Origin: Prochlorococcus marinus str. MIT 0918
Lineage (GTDB): Bacteria > Cyanobacteriota > Cyanobacteriia > PCC-6307 > Cyanobiaceae
Direction of reading: 5' to 3'
NCBI RefSeq assembly: GCF_027359415.1
Contig: NZ_CP114780.1
Location: forward strand, 558,001-622,000
DNA length: 64,000 nucleotides
Below are positions 20,750 to 29,547 of this stretch, piece by piece. The notes under the pieces were generated by a model. The model made no database searches, was not told the DNA's origin, and worked only from the letters and a program-made list of their open reading frames with translations. A program made the translations under genes and the position numbers. The first letter of the stretch is position 1, and every line of letters begins with the position of its first letter.

Positions 20750-21025
20750 ATGAAAAAAGCATATATATCATTTGCAATTTCAATTGCTTCCTTATTGATT
20801 TCTCCTCTACAGGCAGAAGCAAGTTATTGGCTAATAATAGGAAGCTATCGTCAAGGTCCAGGATCAAGACCTGAAGTTAGTGGTATTACAAGTCCCTCAC
20901 TATATGCAATCCCAATGGAATCAATGGAATTATGTGAAAAAGCAGGGACGAAAATTACAGAAGAAATTTACAAGCCTGTTTGGCAATTTGATAATAAGTG
21001 GTCATGCATTAAGAGTGCCAAGTAA
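20750..21025 (+). CDS. Small exported protein, unknown function
   Basis: A 91-residue protein with a clear signal peptide (residues 1-24, ending LQAEA) and a mature part with two cysteines (CEKAG and WSCIK) that could form a disulfide. SYWLIIGSYRQGPGSRPEVSG resembles a short recurrent motif in picocyanobacterial orphan secreted proteins. Probably periplasmic. No named family. Confidence 0.6.
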   Translation: MKKAYISFAISIASLLISPLQAEASYWLIIGSYRQGPGSRPEVSGITSPSLYAIPMESMELCEKAGTKITEEIYKPVWQFDNKWSCIKSAK

Positions 21026-21074
21026 AAATATCTAATCGTTAGGTTGAATTGTTGGTAATAATAATCAAATTTAA

Positions 21075-21272
21075 TTAGCGCTTAACATCATGCGCACATC
21101 CATCTCCATTATATTTATCACTATTGTAATACCCATTTCTTGTACCAAAATAAGCAGTAGCAATAACAAAAGGGATTGATATCCAAATTAAAAAGCTTGA
21201 TAACACCTTGAAAATTTTAGTCTTTTTCAAATATAGGGTAAATCCAAAAGGTTTTAAACCTAATATGATCAA
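21075..21272 (-). CDS. Small single-span membrane protein
   Basis: A 65-residue frame with one helix (residues ~24-42) and a polar tail containing NSDKYNGDGCAHDVKR. It begins 7 nt after the stop of the GIY-YIG-like gene upstream on the same strand, so the two probably form an operon. No function can be assigned. Confidence 0.45.
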   Translation of the reverse strand: MIILGLKPFGFTLYLKKTKIFKVLSSFLIWISIPFVIATAYFGTRNGYYNSDKYNGDGCAHDVKR

Positions 21273-21279
21273 GAAGAAA

Positions 21280-21663
21280 TTAAATTAACAAGAAATTTTT
21301 AAAAATTGGATTAACCGCAAAAACTATTATTAAGCCAGATAGCAAAAGCCAAAAGAAAAGTAAAGTAAGTACAAAAGTTGACCCTCTAAAGATAGGCTTG
21401 AAGAAACTATTATTACTCTCGTTTTTCAATATAAGTTGACATTCTAGAACTTGTGATTTAGATAAACGAAAATATTCTGACCCTGGAAGGCGCACATCAG
21501 AGTATTGGAATTGCAACTTCTTGGTTATGGATTCGAATTCCTTTGTCTTTAAATGCGCCGAAAGGATTCCTGGCCTATAAAATTCTTCCGACTTATTTAA
21601 ATTAGTGCTACAACCAATATTATACAAATCTCCATTGCGAATTAAATATACATATCCTTCCAT
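21280..21663 (-). CDS. GIY-YIG/T5orf172-like domain fused to membrane helices
   Basis: A 127-residue protein. Residues 1-80 match the T5orf172/Mug113 branch of the GIY-YIG fold: the strand YVYLIRNGDLYNIGCSTNL, then a central charged helix, then LPGSEYFRLSKSQ with the family's acidic residue. The catalytic Arg of true nucleases is not clearly present. Residues ~90-122 are two hydrophobic helices, an odd addition for a DNA enzyme. A distant relative of the domain appears at 34.8 kb. Function unknown. Confidence 0.6.
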   Translation of the reverse strand: MEGYVYLIRNGDLYNIGCSTNLNKSEEFYRPGILSAHLKTKEFESITKKLQFQYSDVRLPGSEYFRLSKSQVLECQLILKNESNNSFFKPIFRGSTFVLTLLFFWLLLSGLIIVFAVNPIFKNFLLI

Positions 21664-21809
21664 AAAAACTAATATAAGAATTCTAATTATGGAGTAAAAA
21701 ATAGAATATACTGAAAATATTGAAAATACTTATAGAAACCTAGAAAAACCTTCACTTTTCTATGAAATTCAATTATTAAAATAGGATATTTAAACAAATC
21801 TTCTAATGA

Positions 21810-22037
21810 TCATGCTGCAATAGGAAGATCTTTATTAAGGGTGTCTATCCTAAGACGTTGTTCTAGTTTAGGTCCATAAAGCTCATCACCCCAAATTTCA
21901 ACTTTAGATTCTTGAGGAGCTAAGAAAAGAAAAACTTCCTTAGGAAATATAACTCTTTCTAAAAAGAAATTCTGTGGTCCTATACATCTAAGGACAATCA
22001 TAGATTTTCCTTCATTACAATAAGAAAATTGAGTCAT
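21810..22037 (-). CDS. DUF1830 family protein
   Basis: A 75-residue soluble cyanobacterial protein. The family core is visible as VLRCIGPQNFFLERVIFPKE then LFLAPQESKVEIW. Function unknown. It is on the same strand as, and 112 nt downstream of, the glycerate kinase gene, and may be separately transcribed. Confidence 0.75.
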   Translation of the reverse strand: MTQFSYCNEGKSMIVLRCIGPQNFFLERVIFPKEVFLFLAPQESKVEIWGDELYGPKLEQRLRIDTLNKDLPIAA

Positions 22038-22148
22038 AGCCTAATGATTCTCTAATTATTAGAACACCTTTGAACAATTCATACTGTATAAAAAATAACT
22101 AAAACTAATTATAGAAAGAGATAGGAACTTTAAACAGAAAAAGGTTCA

Positions 22149-23162
22149 TTATAATTTCTTTGTTTCTATGTTAATTATTTCTCTTAATTGATTAACCTCC
22201 ACAACAACATCACAATCAATCTCCATTAAAGAAAACTGAGGTATAGAAGCTTGAATCATCCGTAAAAAAGAAGTTAAAACCTCTCCTTGGAGCCCAGATC
22301 CTCTAGTTAATAACATCTGTTGTTCTTGCTGAACTTTCCATTGACATGTTGAAGAAAAATCAATGGTTTTTATATGCCACAATTTAGAAATTCTTTTCCA
22401 TATTCCTAAATACATAGAAAGAGACTTTTGTATTTTTTTCCTATAAATTAATTCATCCTCAGTTAGTGGTGGCGTTAAAACCTGATTCATTTTGCTTTGA
22501 CTTAAAGAATAATCAATTGGATAACAACCTAAGAACCATCCTTCTAAAACTAAAAGGTCTGGATAGGCTCTATGCCAACCAGACCTATCTCCATAACCAT
22601 TTCTCAACGCTTTATCAAATTTTGGAGCATTAAGCTCGCCAGTTTTAAGCCAATGATCAATTGATTGATCTAGAAGCTTAATTGAATGACTACCAGGAAA
22701 CCCTCGAGGAACACCCCAAGGATTACCTTGCATAGCCAAATCCAATTCTGAACCTGTTAGATAAAAGTCATCTAAAGAAATAACTTTTACCGACATATTC
22801 AACTCTTTCGCTGAAGCTTCCAACCATCTTCCAAAGGTAGTTTTACCACAACCAGGTAATGCTGATAATCCCAAAACATACCTTCTTTCAGGATTATCTA
22901 AACACTTACTAATCTCTGTAAGAAATGGGAGACCCAAACCCCAAATCCAATCTAATTTAGTTCCCTTGGCCCAATAGGAAGATGCTAACTTTTCACCATT
23001 TTTATATGACCAATAATCAACCCATTCAGAAAAATCCCATTCTAATTTATTTAATAAAGATTCAAACTTTTCAATTGAGAATAAAATCTCAGCATGGATA
23101 GGATCACCAAATGGAGGTTTAATTATTTTCTTACTTTTTTGTTTAGAAGAGACATTAATCAT
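22149..23162 (-). CDS. D-glycerate 3-kinase
   Basis: A 337-residue P-loop kinase of the GLYK type, which phosphorylates D-glycerate to 3-phosphoglycerate (last step of photorespiration). Walker A is GLSALPGCGKTT (residues ~98-109), followed by KVISLDDFYL and GNPWGVPRGFPGSHS, then LLVLEGWFLGC. It is 5 nt after the phosphatase stop. Here it is the last gene of the glucosylglycerate operon, so besides photorespiration it would capture glycerate released by the phosphorylase. That coupling is inference. Confidence 0.88.
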   Translation of the reverse strand: MINVSSKQKSKKIIKPPFGDPIHAEILFSIEKFESLLNKLEWDFSEWVDYWSYKNGEKLASSYWAKGTKLDWIWGLGLPFLTEISKCLDNPERRYVLGLSALPGCGKTTFGRWLEASAKELNMSVKVISLDDFYLTGSELDLAMQGNPWGVPRGFPGSHSIKLLDQSIDHWLKTGELNAPKFDKALRNGYGDRSGWHRAYPDLLVLEGWFLGCYPIDYSLSQSKMNQVLTPPLTEDELIYRKKIQKSLSMYLGIWKRISKLWHIKTIDFSSTCQWKVQQEQQMLLTRGSGLQGEVLTSFLRMIQASIPQFSLMEIDCDVVVEVNQLREIINIETKKL

Positions 23163-23167
23163 AATTG

Positions 23168-23971
23168 TTATATATGGCTATTGATCAAATTCTTTATTGA
23201 CATAGCCCATCCTTCTGAATGAGGGGCTGGCGCTATAATCAAATCTTGATTCTTAATATTATCAACTAAAGTCTTATTAGGTCCACTAACTCCTGGAACA
23301 ACGACAGCTTTATCTGCTATTTCTAACAAAGGTAAATCATTAGGAGAATCTCCTAAAGCTATTATTTTCGCATCAGTTTGATTAAGGTATTTTTTTAATT
23401 TAACTACTGCCTTACCTTTATCACTATTCTCATCTAAAAGATGACTCATTCTATTTCCTTGATAGATTTTACAGCCATATTTCCCAGCAATACTATTCAC
23501 ATTAAGCCTATCCTCATCAGTTGGATTAAGAAAAGGAACGCTCCATTCTCTTGCCAAAGCAAGTTTTATTGAATTACCTTTCAAACCAGTTAGAAGCTCA
23601 ATATCTTCATAAGATAAATCATTAAGCCCCTTTAATTTAACACCAATTTCTAATGAAATATTTTCTAATATTGCCTTTAAGTCTTTATAACTTCGTCCTA
23701 AAATTAATTCCCACTCTTTAGTATCTAATTCACTATTTCCATATACTGCACCACCATTTTCTACAATAAAAGGATCATGTAGATCTATATCTTTGCGCAA
23801 TAATCTAACCTCAGAAGCAGTTTTACTTGTACATGGAATTATTGGTATTTTCAGTTCTTGTAACCATCTAATTGTAGGTATCGCAGGAGTTAAATCATAA
23901 TCATGATCCATCAATGTTCCATCAATATCAGTGACTATCCACCATTTATCACGTTTGGTATTTAATGTCAT
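23168..23971 (-). CDS. Glucosyl-3-phosphoglycerate (or mannosyl-) phosphatase, HAD family
   Basis: A 267-residue HAD-IIB phosphatase of the MPGP family. Motif I is VTDIDGTLMDHDYD (nucleophile Asp15, acid/base Asp17), the substrate-recognition segment is PFIVENGGAVY, and motif IV is IIALGDSPNDLPLL. It would dephosphorylate glucosyl-3-phosphoglycerate to glucosylglycerate, a compatible solute known from picocyanobacteria. I chose ATG 23971, which overlaps the upstream stop as ATGA; a longer start at 23989 exists. Specificity is inferred from the adjacent gpgS. Confidence 0.85.
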   Translation of the reverse strand: MTLNTKRDKWWIVTDIDGTLMDHDYDLTPAIPTIRWLQELKIPIIPCTSKTASEVRLLRKDIDLHDPFIVENGGAVYGNSELDTKEWELILGRSYKDLKAILENISLEIGVKLKGLNDLSYEDIELLTGLKGNSIKLALAREWSVPFLNPTDEDRLNVNSIAGKYGCKIYQGNRMSHLLDENSDKGKAVVKLKKYLNQTDAKIIALGDSPNDLPLLEIADKAVVVPGVSGPNKTLVDNIKNQDLIIAPAPHSEGWAMSIKNLINSHI

Positions 23972-25710
23972 TTTTTTTGAGTTAACCAATGAACAGCATA
24001 AGGGTTTAATTCTATTCGATTGTCAAAATAAACTTTATTATTTAAACAATCACACCAAGCAGAAGGAAATTTTGTAAGGAGCACATCCGCAAAAGAAAAA
24101 CTTAGCTTTTTATTAGTCATATTATGTAGAACCCACACACGATAGTCTTCTATACCCCGTGAAAAAAGTACAACGTCACTACGTTTCTTACTATATAAAA
24201 TCATAGGCTCATCTGGATGAAAAGCTTTTAAACGACTTCTAACTGTCATTGCTTGGTTTAAAGCTAAAAGATTTTTACTAGCATTAGAATTAATATCTTT
24301 CAATGCATGTTCTAATGATTTAAAATCAAATCTTTCTCTATTAAGATCTCGTCTTTCACCAGATTTATCAAAAGCAAATATATCATTTTCAGATGCCATG
24401 ATTGCTTGTAAATAAAATGCAGGAACACCTTTCAAAGCCATAACAAAAAGTTGACTTAATAGAAATCTTTTGGATTGAAAAAGATTTCTATTTATTCCTG
24501 TATCAGCCATTGCACTCCACCAACTTATATTCAATTCATACGGCTTATCTTCTCCATTAGACATTCTTCTATGACTAATAAGTCCACCACGTTTTTCACA
24601 TGCAATTAACAAGTTATGTAGTCTATATGGCTCCATCAAGCCTTCTAAAGCCCTAAGGCCAATTCCATCATGAGAAGCAGTAAAGTTTAAAAAACCTGTT
24701 TTATCAGGAAGAGTAGGCCATGAGTCTAACCATTTATTAACTAAATCAGCCTTGTTAGTAATCAAGGCTTCAAGTAACAAAGGCGGCAAAGGGAAATTAT
24801 ATGCAAGTTGTGCTTCATCACCAGAAATAAGGTATGAAACATTCTCTTTCTCGGGAACATTTGTTTCTGTTATAAGGACCCCTGATTCACAAAGTTCTTT
24901 AAGTAATATTCTTAAAACCTTTACTAAATCATGAGCTTGCTTCATATTCAAACAAGTTGTTGAAGGCTCTTTCCATATAAAACCTATTGCATCTAATCGA
25001 ATCCATCGAATACCGTTCCTTAAGTATTTAATTATTAAAGTTAAAAATTCTAATATTAAGAGAGGTTCATTCCAATTAACATCAACTTGATCTGGACCAA
25101 ATGTTGTCCATACGTCTTTTCTTCCTTGATTAGTTATAATACTTGTAAACAAAGAAGTATTTCTTGCTCTAATAACATTTCCCCAATCATCCTTAATAGA
25201 AGGCGACAAAATATATTTAATTCCTGGATTACTAGACATTTTAAATTGATGTACCCATGGATGAGAAGCAGAAACATGATTCAAAACCAAATCTGCCATA
25301 ATTAAGTTATTTTCAGAAAGATTATTAATATCATCCCAATCACCAAACCGTGGTTCTACTTTTTCATAACTTGATACTGCAAACCCACCATCGCTAGTTG
25401 AACATAAAAAAGGTAAAATATGAATTATAGATGCAAGTTTACCTAGATGATTATCAATTAATCTTTTTAATGGTGATAAAGTAGATTTACTATTTGAATA
25501 AACTCCATCAGCATACGTAATTAAAACAGCTGTAGAAGAATCCCATACAGAAGCCTGCTTTTGATTGTGATTAAAATCAATATCCTTGTTTTCTTCCAAA
25601 ATCTGCAACAATTGCGACCACATATAATTAAAGTCTTCTGGAGAATGATCCTTGTAGATTGTTTTCAGCAAGCCACGTAGAGTTTCTAATTGCGCACCAG
25701 CACCTGTCAC
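23968..25710 (-). CDS. GH13 sucrose-phosphorylase-like enzyme, probably glucosylglycerate phosphorylase
   Basis: A 580-residue GH13 enzyme of the sucrose phosphorylase subfamily. Catalytic residues are visible: nucleophile Asp240 in IRWIRLDAIGFIWKE, acid/base Glu282 in LITETNVPEKE, and the transition-state Asp in FTASHDGIGLRALEG. Annotations of such genes say sucrose phosphorylase. Because it is coupled to the phosphatase (4-nt overlap), to a glycerate kinase, and divergent from gpgS, I infer phosphorolysis of glucosylglycerate to glucose-1-phosphate and D-glycerate. Sucrose remains an alternative substrate. Confidence 0.85.
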   Translation of the reverse strand: MTGAGAQLETLRGLLKTIYKDHSPEDFNYMWSQLLQILEENKDIDFNHNQKQASVWDSSTAVLITYADGVYSNSKSTLSPLKRLIDNHLGKLASIIHILPFLCSTSDGGFAVSSYEKVEPRFGDWDDINNLSENNLIMADLVLNHVSASHPWVHQFKMSSNPGIKYILSPSIKDDWGNVIRARNTSLFTSIITNQGRKDVWTTFGPDQVDVNWNEPLLILEFLTLIIKYLRNGIRWIRLDAIGFIWKEPSTTCLNMKQAHDLVKVLRILLKELCESGVLITETNVPEKENVSYLISGDEAQLAYNFPLPPLLLEALITNKADLVNKWLDSWPTLPDKTGFLNFTASHDGIGLRALEGLMEPYRLHNLLIACEKRGGLISHRRMSNGEDKPYELNISWWSAMADTGINRNLFQSKRFLLSQLFVMALKGVPAFYLQAIMASENDIFAFDKSGERRDLNRERFDFKSLEHALKDINSNASKNLLALNQAMTVRSRLKAFHPDEPMILYSKKRSDVVLFSRGIEDYRVWVLHNMTNKKLSFSFADVLLTKFPSAWCDCLNNKVYFDNRIELNPYAVHWLTQKK

Positions 25711-25779
25711 TGCGTATTCACCAATACTCTGTACAGGATCATCGTAAACACTCTTTCATTCAGTTGCTCTTATTACCGA
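25711..25779. promoter_or_regulatory. Divergent promoter region of the glucosylglycerate locus
   Basis: Only 69 nt separate the start of the phosphorylase operon from the start of gpgS, so promoters for synthesis and breakdown genes must lie here or overlap the coding starts. No clear -10/-35 pair or operator could be singled out. A salt- or nitrogen-responsive control is plausible but not visible. Confidence 0.5.
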
Positions 25780-26979
25780 ATGGACTTTCAACAGGGATTA
25801 ATCACAACAATTCATCAATATGGAGTTACTGAAGATTCTCTTGATCTATTAAGGCAAGGTTTAAGAAGAAAACCAACGGCTCTTTTAATCCCTTGCCTAT
25901 TTGAAGAATTCAAAAGGCCAGCTTTGTCTCTTACAAAAAATGTATTGCAAAAATTGGAAGGGTTGAACGAATTAATTATTGCTTTATCTGCCAAATCTGC
26001 TAATGAGGTTTCAGAAGCCAAAAGATTTTTCTCTGACATGCCTTTTCCTGTCCACGTTCAATGGACTAATGGGCCTGCTGTAATAGAGCTTCTTAAAAGT
26101 CAAGAAAAGAATGGGCTTGATTTATTAGGAACACCAGGCAAAGGATGGGCTGTTTGGCAAGGCATTGGTATCGCCACAAGGAAATCTGAGGTGGTAGGGC
26201 TTTTTGATGCAGACATAAAAACATTCGGCCTTTCTTACCCTGTAAGAATGTTGCAGCCATTACTAGATCCATCTAATGGGATCTCATATGTAAAAGCTTT
26301 TTATAGTCGTTTATCACAACAGACAAATGCATTACAAGGACGCGCAACAAGGTTATTTGTTGGCCCTTTACTGACATCCCTTGAACAAATTTATGGTCAA
26401 GGTCCTTTCCTCAAATACCTACAGGCTTTTAGATATCCTTTAGCAGGAGAGTTTGCATTTACAAAAGACCTAGGCATGAATTTAAGAATTCCTTGTGACT
26501 GGGGATTAGAAATCGGATTGTTATCTGAGGTTTATAGAAATGTAAGGATATCCAGAATCGCGCAAGTTGATCTTGGGGTTTTTGATCACAAACATAAAGA
26601 AATTGGGAAAAGTCAAAAAGAAGGCCTTCAGAAAATGTGTACGGAAATTTTATCTAGTGTCTTAAGAGGGTTAATGGAACATCAAGCTGAAACATTAACG
26701 GATTCTCAATTATCAACTTTAGAAGTTTTATATAAAAGAGTAGGTCAAGATAGAGTTAAACAATTTGGATTAGACTCCGCAGTAAATAATATTCCTTATG
26801 ATAGGCATGAAGAAGAATTGTCAGTTCAAAAATTCACAAAGCTCCTAAGACCTTCAATTATACAATTTCTTAAATCACCTGTTACTCAACAGCTGCCTTG
26901 CTGGGCTAGAGTACTATCATGCGAAAGCAACATGCAAGATGATCTAGTCAATGCAGGCTTAGACTTAAGTCTCCTATAG
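25780..26979 (+). CDS. gpgS: Glucosyl-3-phosphoglycerate synthase
   Basis: A 399-residue GT81-type glycosyltransferase that joins NDP-glucose to 3-phosphoglycerate. The metal-binding DAD is in VVGLFDADIKTFG (residues 143-145), with LGTPGKGWAVWQGIG before and FRYPLAGEFAF and IPCDWGLEIGLLSEVYRN after. The ATG at 25780 gives MDFQQGLITT, the usual family start; an in-frame ATG 90 nt upstream would run into the divergent gene. With the phosphatase it makes glucosylglycerate. Confidence 0.92.
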   Translation: MDFQQGLITTIHQYGVTEDSLDLLRQGLRRKPTALLIPCLFEEFKRPALSLTKNVLQKLEGLNELIIALSAKSANEVSEAKRFFSDMPFPVHVQWTNGPAVIELLKSQEKNGLDLLGTPGKGWAVWQGIGIATRKSEVVGLFDADIKTFGLSYPVRMLQPLLDPSNGISYVKAFYSRLSQQTNALQGRATRLFVGPLLTSLEQIYGQGPFLKYLQAFRYPLAGEFAFTKDLGMNLRIPCDWGLEIGLLSEVYRNVRISRIAQVDLGVFDHKHKEIGKSQKEGLQKMCTEILSSVLRGLMEHQAETLTDSQLSTLEVLYKRVGQDRVKQFGLDSAVNNIPYDRHEEELSVQKFTKLLRPSIIQFLKSPVTQQLPCWARVLSCESNMQDDLVNAGLDLSLL

Positions 26980-27238
26980 TTTTCTATATAAATAAATCCA
27001 ACTCTTTTTAAACTAAAAATGCATACAAAATTTTAAATTATAAGATCAAATTAAGATCAAAATATGTTTCTCTATAAAATTATAGATTTTTTTAAATGAT
27101 ATTTTCGTTTAATTAATGATATTTTCCAAAAAATATTTCTATAGTCAACCGCATCTATATAGATATAAGCTCTTGACATTAGCTATCGTATTCCTATTCT
27201 TCGTAAGAATATTGTTGCTAGTTAATTTTAAATAAACT

Positions 27239-27409
27239 ATGAAAGAAATTCTTAATCTTATAGACTTCTTTGAGCATTTTGACCATGGGGATCCCTATAT
27301 GAGAGCAGCCATTTCAGAGCTTCAAGACAACATGCCCAAAGAGCTTCTAGACAAAAGATCAGACTGGTTCATAACATGGTCACAGGCCACTAAAAGAGTA
27401 AAAACATAA
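27239..27409 (+). CDS. Small acidic/amphipathic protein, unknown
   Basis: A 56-residue frame beginning MKEILNLIDFFEHFDHGDPY and ending TKRVKT. It looks helical and soluble. It is the first of a series of tiny genes in the accessory region and shows normal codon choice. Not recognised. Confidence 0.5.
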   Translation: MKEILNLIDFFEHFDHGDPYMRAAISELQDNMPKELLDKRSDWFITWSQATKRVKT

Positions 27410-27476
27410 CAATGTAAGTAAAAAGACACGTCCTAAGATGCTTTTGATGTATTAATAACACTGTTTACTAAAAGCC

Positions 27477-27626
27477 ATGTTTCCTTTAACTTTTGCTGGC
27501 CTACTCACCACCCCAGCCCCATCTGCTGCATATCTTGGTATTGCTGCAATAGCACTATTTGCAGTAATGGCAGTCTTAGTAGGTCCTGATTATGACCAAC
27601 AAAACATTCCTGCTAAAAAGGACTAA
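27477..27626 (+). CDS. Tiny single-span membrane protein
   Basis: A 49-residue frame with Pro/Ala-rich start (FAGLLTTPAPSAA), one helix (~18-36) and a short polar tail (GPDYDQQNIPAKKD). The size and layout resemble small photosystem or NDH accessory subunits, but I cannot name a family. A strong terminator follows 32 nt after the stop, supporting expression. Confidence 0.6.
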   Translation: MFPLTFAGLLTTPAPSAAYLGIAAIALFAVMAVLVGPDYDQQNIPAKKD

Positions 27627-27658
27627 AGTTTTACATCCTTTAGCTTTAAGGAATAATA

Positions 27659-27691
27659 GGGGTTAGGCAAATGCCAACCCCCTTTTTTTTT
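27659..27691 (+). terminator. Intrinsic terminator
   Basis: Stem ggggtt(a)ggc / gccaacccc around loop aaat, followed by a run of nine or more T. Ends the transcript of the 49-residue membrane protein. Confidence 0.9.
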
Positions 27692-27913
27692 GTGCTCAAA
27701 TCGTATAATTCAAAAAATAGCCATCCATTGATCCTGCAAGAAAGAATAATTCTCAAAGTACACAGAAAACTCAATACCTTTCTTTCTTTAAATAATTTCA
27801 AAGTAAATAATTCTATTCTTATTAAAAAATGGGCTTCTTTCCTATCATTCGCCCTCTTGTATAAGAGAAATAATATCTAATGACTAATTGAAAGAAGGTT
27901 ACTCCATCCTTAA

Positions 27914-28120
27914 TCAATCACCACCACCATTACAACTCCAAACCTTATCTGGAAGTCCTTCAAAAGCAATGGTCCTATCAATGCACTCATTTTGGATTTT
28001 TGCCCATTCAGCTATAGGAAGAAAAGACCTAAGAGAAATTGCTATAGATCCAAGACTGATAGAACTTAATAAAGCCAAAGCTAGAAAAGCATTTGACTGA
28101 TTTATTGCGGGGATTTTCAT
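27914..28120 (-). CDS. Small exported or anchored protein with C-terminal WSCNGGGD
   Basis: A 68-residue frame with an N-terminal hydrophobic helix (residues ~11-29), a helical stretch with one cysteine, and the C-terminus KVWSCNGGGD. Signal-anchor plus a conserved-looking Cys/Gly tail suggests a real periplasmic peptide. The overlapping plus-strand frame has a TTG start and no such organisation and was rejected. Confidence 0.55.
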   Translation of the reverse strand: MKIPAINQSNAFLALALLSSISLGSIAISLRSFLPIAEWAKIQNECIDRTIAFEGLPDKVWSCNGGGD

Positions 28121-28273
28121 AAAAAAAGATTAATCTACTTATGTTATATAACAATAGTTTGATTACTTAAAAGAAACAACTTTTCTAAACCAATATTCAA
28201 ATGAAATAATCAACTTTAACTAGTGCCTAGAGAAAGAGATTTTCATGTCAGCAAATCTAAATTATGTTTATAA

Positions 28274-28488
28274 ATAACTACACAAGTAAAAATAATACGT
28301 ATAAAAGATAAGAAAGTTACCAATCAAATAGCAATAACGAAAACAAGGTCCTACCATTCTGCAGTCTATTATGAATATTCTAAAAATAGACTAAAAAACC
28401 AAATGCTTCTAAACAAGCCAATAGTTATGACTACGATGGAGAACCTAAATTAAGATATCCAATAGAATCAAACTGTGGCAATAGATAG
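28274..28488 (+). pseudogene. Decayed or frameshifted small gene
   Basis: Two overlapping open frames read as one protein-like sequence if one base is added in the A6 run at 28393-28398. Before the run the frame reads SYHSAVYYEYSKNRLK; after it the neighbouring frame reads NSYDYDGEPKLRYPIESNCG, ending at the stop at 28486-28488. No ATG/GTG/TTG start is found upstream in frame, so either the gene is dead or more than one lesion is present. A sequencing error in the A run is also possible. Confidence 0.35.
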
Positions 28489-28830
28489 TTTAAAGGCAGT
28501 AGAGATAGAGGTGGAAATAAATAAGTTAAAACTGAGTTTCTAATAAGATTCTTGAGTTAGTTTAAGTAGGCTTGTATGTATATATTAGCAAAAATAGAGG
28601 TTTTAGAGTATATATTTTTATTTTTTATACTTTAAATAATAGGAATAGTTAAAGAGTTTATTAGCTGCTAACAATTACACCAATTAGTTAGAACTAGAGC
28701 TCTTGGATGAGTTGAAATTAGGACAGCTCGAATTTCTGACTTTTAATGACAAATAGATTACACCTATAATAAATAAAGCTATATAATAATGGTTATTATA
28801 TAATAATATAAGGAAGCCCCACAAGACATC
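28489..28830. other. AT-rich spacer without supported genes
   Basis: About 340 nt with only frames shorter than 20 codons. Several A/T runs and no convincing hairpin. It may hold a promoter for the 55-residue membrane protein that follows. Confidence 0.5.
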
Positions 28831-28998
28831 ATGGAAAATCTTGGCCAAGTAGATCTAGGCAGTAAAATACTTTCAATAGTTATTTTTATTGGTTTTACTG
28901 CCTTTATAGTCCTGATTTTACGCTTGGTGCTAACTGGAATTAATTTAATTGCAAGAATTCTTCGATCAAAAATTAATCCCTCTAATCAAAATAAATAG
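28831..28998 (+). CDS. Tiny single-span membrane protein
   Basis: A 55-residue frame (MENLGQVDLGSKILSIVIFI...) with a long hydrophobic helix (residues ~12-36) and a basic tail. The segment aaggaa lies 19 nt upstream of the ATG. No family recognised. Confidence 0.55.
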   Translation: MENLGQVDLGSKILSIVIFIGFTAFIVLILRLVLTGINLIARILRSKINPSNQNK

Positions 28999-29120
28999 AT
29001 ATTATCTAATAATATTATAAAAATATAATTGATTAAAATTGGTTTCAATAAAAGATATTTTAAAAGTGATGAGCAAAATAAGAAAATCTATCCTTGACTA
29101 AAAGCTTTTACTAACGTAGG

Positions 29121-29513
29121 ATTCTGAAAATTTTTTCCTATAAGATCATAAATAAAGAAAATTCACTAAAAGCAGTTGGATCCAAGGTCAATATAGACCT
29201 TGCTAAGATTAAAGATCCTATACCTTCTGAACTTTTAAATGATATAGCTTCAGATCCCTACGGAGAAATTGTGGACTATAAAATTACTGATGGAACTGAC
29301 ATAGGAGTTATATTAAAATTAAAAACTGGTCAAAAAATATGGTTATTCAAAGAGGAAGTAAAAGGTTTTGATAATGAACTAAGCATAAAAAAAGAACAAT
29401 TATATTCAACAACAAATAAAAGAAGAGCTATTCCGAATAAAGAAATATCCTACATATTTAATCCTATAAATTTTTTAAACTGGTTAATTAGTTCACTTGA
29501 AAATGTTATTTAA
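29121..29513 (+). CDS. DUF2862 domain protein with no canonical start codon
   Basis: The DUF2862 core is clear: KAVGSKVNIDLAKIKDPIP, then GEIVDYKITDGTDIGVILKL and KIWLFKEEV. The first usual start codon in frame (GTG at 29271) would delete half of this domain. The frame is open from 29115, where only ATT (29121), CTG (29124), ATC or ATA are available. I place the start provisionally at 29121. Either a rare start codon is used or the 5' end has decayed. DUF2862 proteins are small cyanobacterial proteins of unknown role; the C-terminus here has an extra hydrophobic stretch. Confidence 0.5.
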   Translation: MLKIFSYKIINKENSLKAVGSKVNIDLAKIKDPIPSELLNDIASDPYGEIVDYKITDGTDIGVILKLKTGQKIWLFKEEVKGFDNELSIKKEQLYSTTNKRRAIPNKEISYIFNPINFLNWLISSLENVI

Positions 29514-29547
29514 ATAAATTTTATAGATTCATATACAAAGAGCAATT

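Noticed and set aside
27671-27880. Plus-strand frame of 69 residues after the 27477 gene
   Set aside because: It begins inside the stem and T run of a clear terminator and has no protein-like organisation.
27888-28100. 70-residue plus-strand frame
   Set aside because: TTG start, no ordered features, and it is antisense to a more convincing 68-residue exported protein on the minus strand.
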